A stretch of DNA of 43,045 nucleotides, from contig CADDZH010000038.1 in NCBI GenBank assembly GCA_902812455.1, forward strand, positions 1 to 43,045, read 5' to 3'. Made by a program: the position numbers and the translations under genes. How positions within the stretch are numbered: position 1 is the stretch's first letter; each line of letters opens with the position of its first letter. Source of the DNA: Chloroflexota bacterium (GTDB lineage: Bacteria > Chloroflexota > Ktedonobacteria > Ktedonobacterales > Ktedonobacteraceae). The notes beneath the pieces were generated by a model, which ran no database searches, had not been told where the DNA came from, and saw only the letters and a list, made by a program, of their open reading frames with translations. Below are positions 42,490 through 43,045 of this stretch, one piece after another.

Positions 42490-43045
42490 ATGGCAACAGA
42501 AAGCCTTTTCTCACAATTCCAGCGTCATCTTACAGGTGTTGGTGGTGAAGTGTATTATGCCGGGCATATGGAGCAGGCAGCAGATATTATCGCCGAGCGC
42601 GCACAGCAGGCCGGCAGCAGCGTTGTTGTCCCGCCGCACTTCGCCGAACGCCCTCCTGGCAACCAGATCGTCCCCCTGCTACGAAAGAGGAACATTGCGA
42701 TTGTAGAATCTCAATTCCGCTCTTCCTCAGAGGCCGGCAATGGCACGCCTGAGAACCCCGCAACGGTTCTAGACGCCCCTGTCGGGCTGACCGGCGCGGA
42801 GTTCGCCATAGCTGAAACGGGGTCTATCGTCCTGGCTGATAATTCGCTCGAGGCCAGGGCAGTAAGTATGCTCACGCTGACCCACATTGCGCTGGTAGCA
42901 GAACACAGCATTGTCCCCATGCTGGACGATGCGGGCAAGCGCCTGCAACAGCTCACCAGACCCGGGCCTGACCAGCGCCACTACATTTCTTTTGTAACGG
43001 GTCCCAGCCGCACTTCTGATATCGAGCGCGTACTCACTATCGGGG
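42490..43045 (+). CDS. LUD-domain protein, LutC/YkgG-like (3' end beyond window)
   Basis: 185 residues visible, no stop before the right edge. ATG 42490 with AAAGAGAGC upstream. Motifs of the LUD family: FAIAETGSIVLADNSLEARAVS, LTHIALVAEHSIVPML and FVTGPSRTSDIERVLTIG. Known: LutC is part of the LutABC iron-sulfur lactate oxidation complex. Whether lutA/lutB follow cannot be seen. Co-directional with, and 17 bases after, the nitrilase-fold gene. Confidence 0.88.
   Translation, partial: MATESLFSQFQRHLTGVGGEVYYAGHMEQAADIIAERAQQAGSSVVVPPHFAERPPGNQIVPLLRKRNIAIVESQFRSSSEAGNGTPENPATVLDAPVGLTGAEFAIAETGSIVLADNSLEARAVSMLTLTHIALVAEHSIVPMLDDAGKRLQQLTRPGPDQRHYISFVTGPSRTSDIERVLTIG

Overview
The window reads as a piece of a moderately GC-rich bacterial chromosome, most likely a member of Ktedonobacteria (Chloroflexota). 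This is a judgement from gene content, not a search. The basis is a sedolisin with a C-terminal FAEG-type repeat, T-box leaders outside Firmicutes, an orphan FliA/FlgM/CsrA set, a stand-alone Clp N-domain protein, a free GGDEF/MshEN-like protein, and several families of short dispersed hairpin repeats in the intergenic gaps.

Layout. 1-2053: start and body of a secreted S53 peptidase (minus strand, runs off the left edge). 2.4-9.8 kb: an MgtC/DUF4010 membrane protein, then cydD-cydC-cydA-cydB, i.e. cytochrome bd oxidase with its assembly ABC exporter. 9.8-10.4 kb: two serine tRNAs (GGA, CGA) and a small conserved-looking protein. 10.7-12.3 kb: sigma-28 (fliA), an anti-sigma FlgM-like protein and CsrA. 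12.4-13.6 kb: inositol-3-phosphate synthase. 14.1-20.2 kb: AlkP-superfamily phosphodiesterase, APS kinase, ATP sulfurylase, heptose-7-phosphate kinase-like GHMP kinase, sedoheptulose-7-phosphate isomerase and a convergent sugar epimerase. This looks like a PAPS plus heptose/surface-sugar module. 20.4-23.2 kb: a degenerate GGDEF plus MshEN-like protein, an unknown protein, and a stand-alone double Clp_N protein. 23.7-29.0 kb: an ImuB-like Y-family polymerase without its acidic catalytic residues, then a 1206-residue fusion of a CHAT domain with a ClpC/ClpA-type double AAA+ unfoldase, preceded by a perfect 11+11 palindrome. 29.1-32.4 kb: dipeptide epimerase and a DgcN/DUF1611 protein flanking two tandem paralogous lipoproteins. 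32.5-33.8 kb: PIG-V-like membrane mannosyltransferase. 33.8-37.7 kb: two threonyl-tRNA synthetases in tandem, each with its own T-box leader. The downstream copy lacks the editing domain. 37.8-40.2 kb: a type II restriction-modification pair. 40.5-43.0 kb: a tandem nitrilase-fold protein whose second half has lost its catalytic cysteine, followed by the start of a LUD-domain (LutC-like) gene.

The most unusual element is the CHAT-Clp fusion. A caspase-like fold lacking a recognisable His-Gly/Cys dyad sits where a substrate receptor might, on a complete unfoldase that has no M-domain. The tandem, separately T-box-controlled ThrRS pair, the orphan sigma-28/FlgM/CsrA module, the pseudo-enzyme halves (nitrilase, Y-polymerase) and isolated CRISPR-repeat-like sequences without cas genes are the other points worth a second look.
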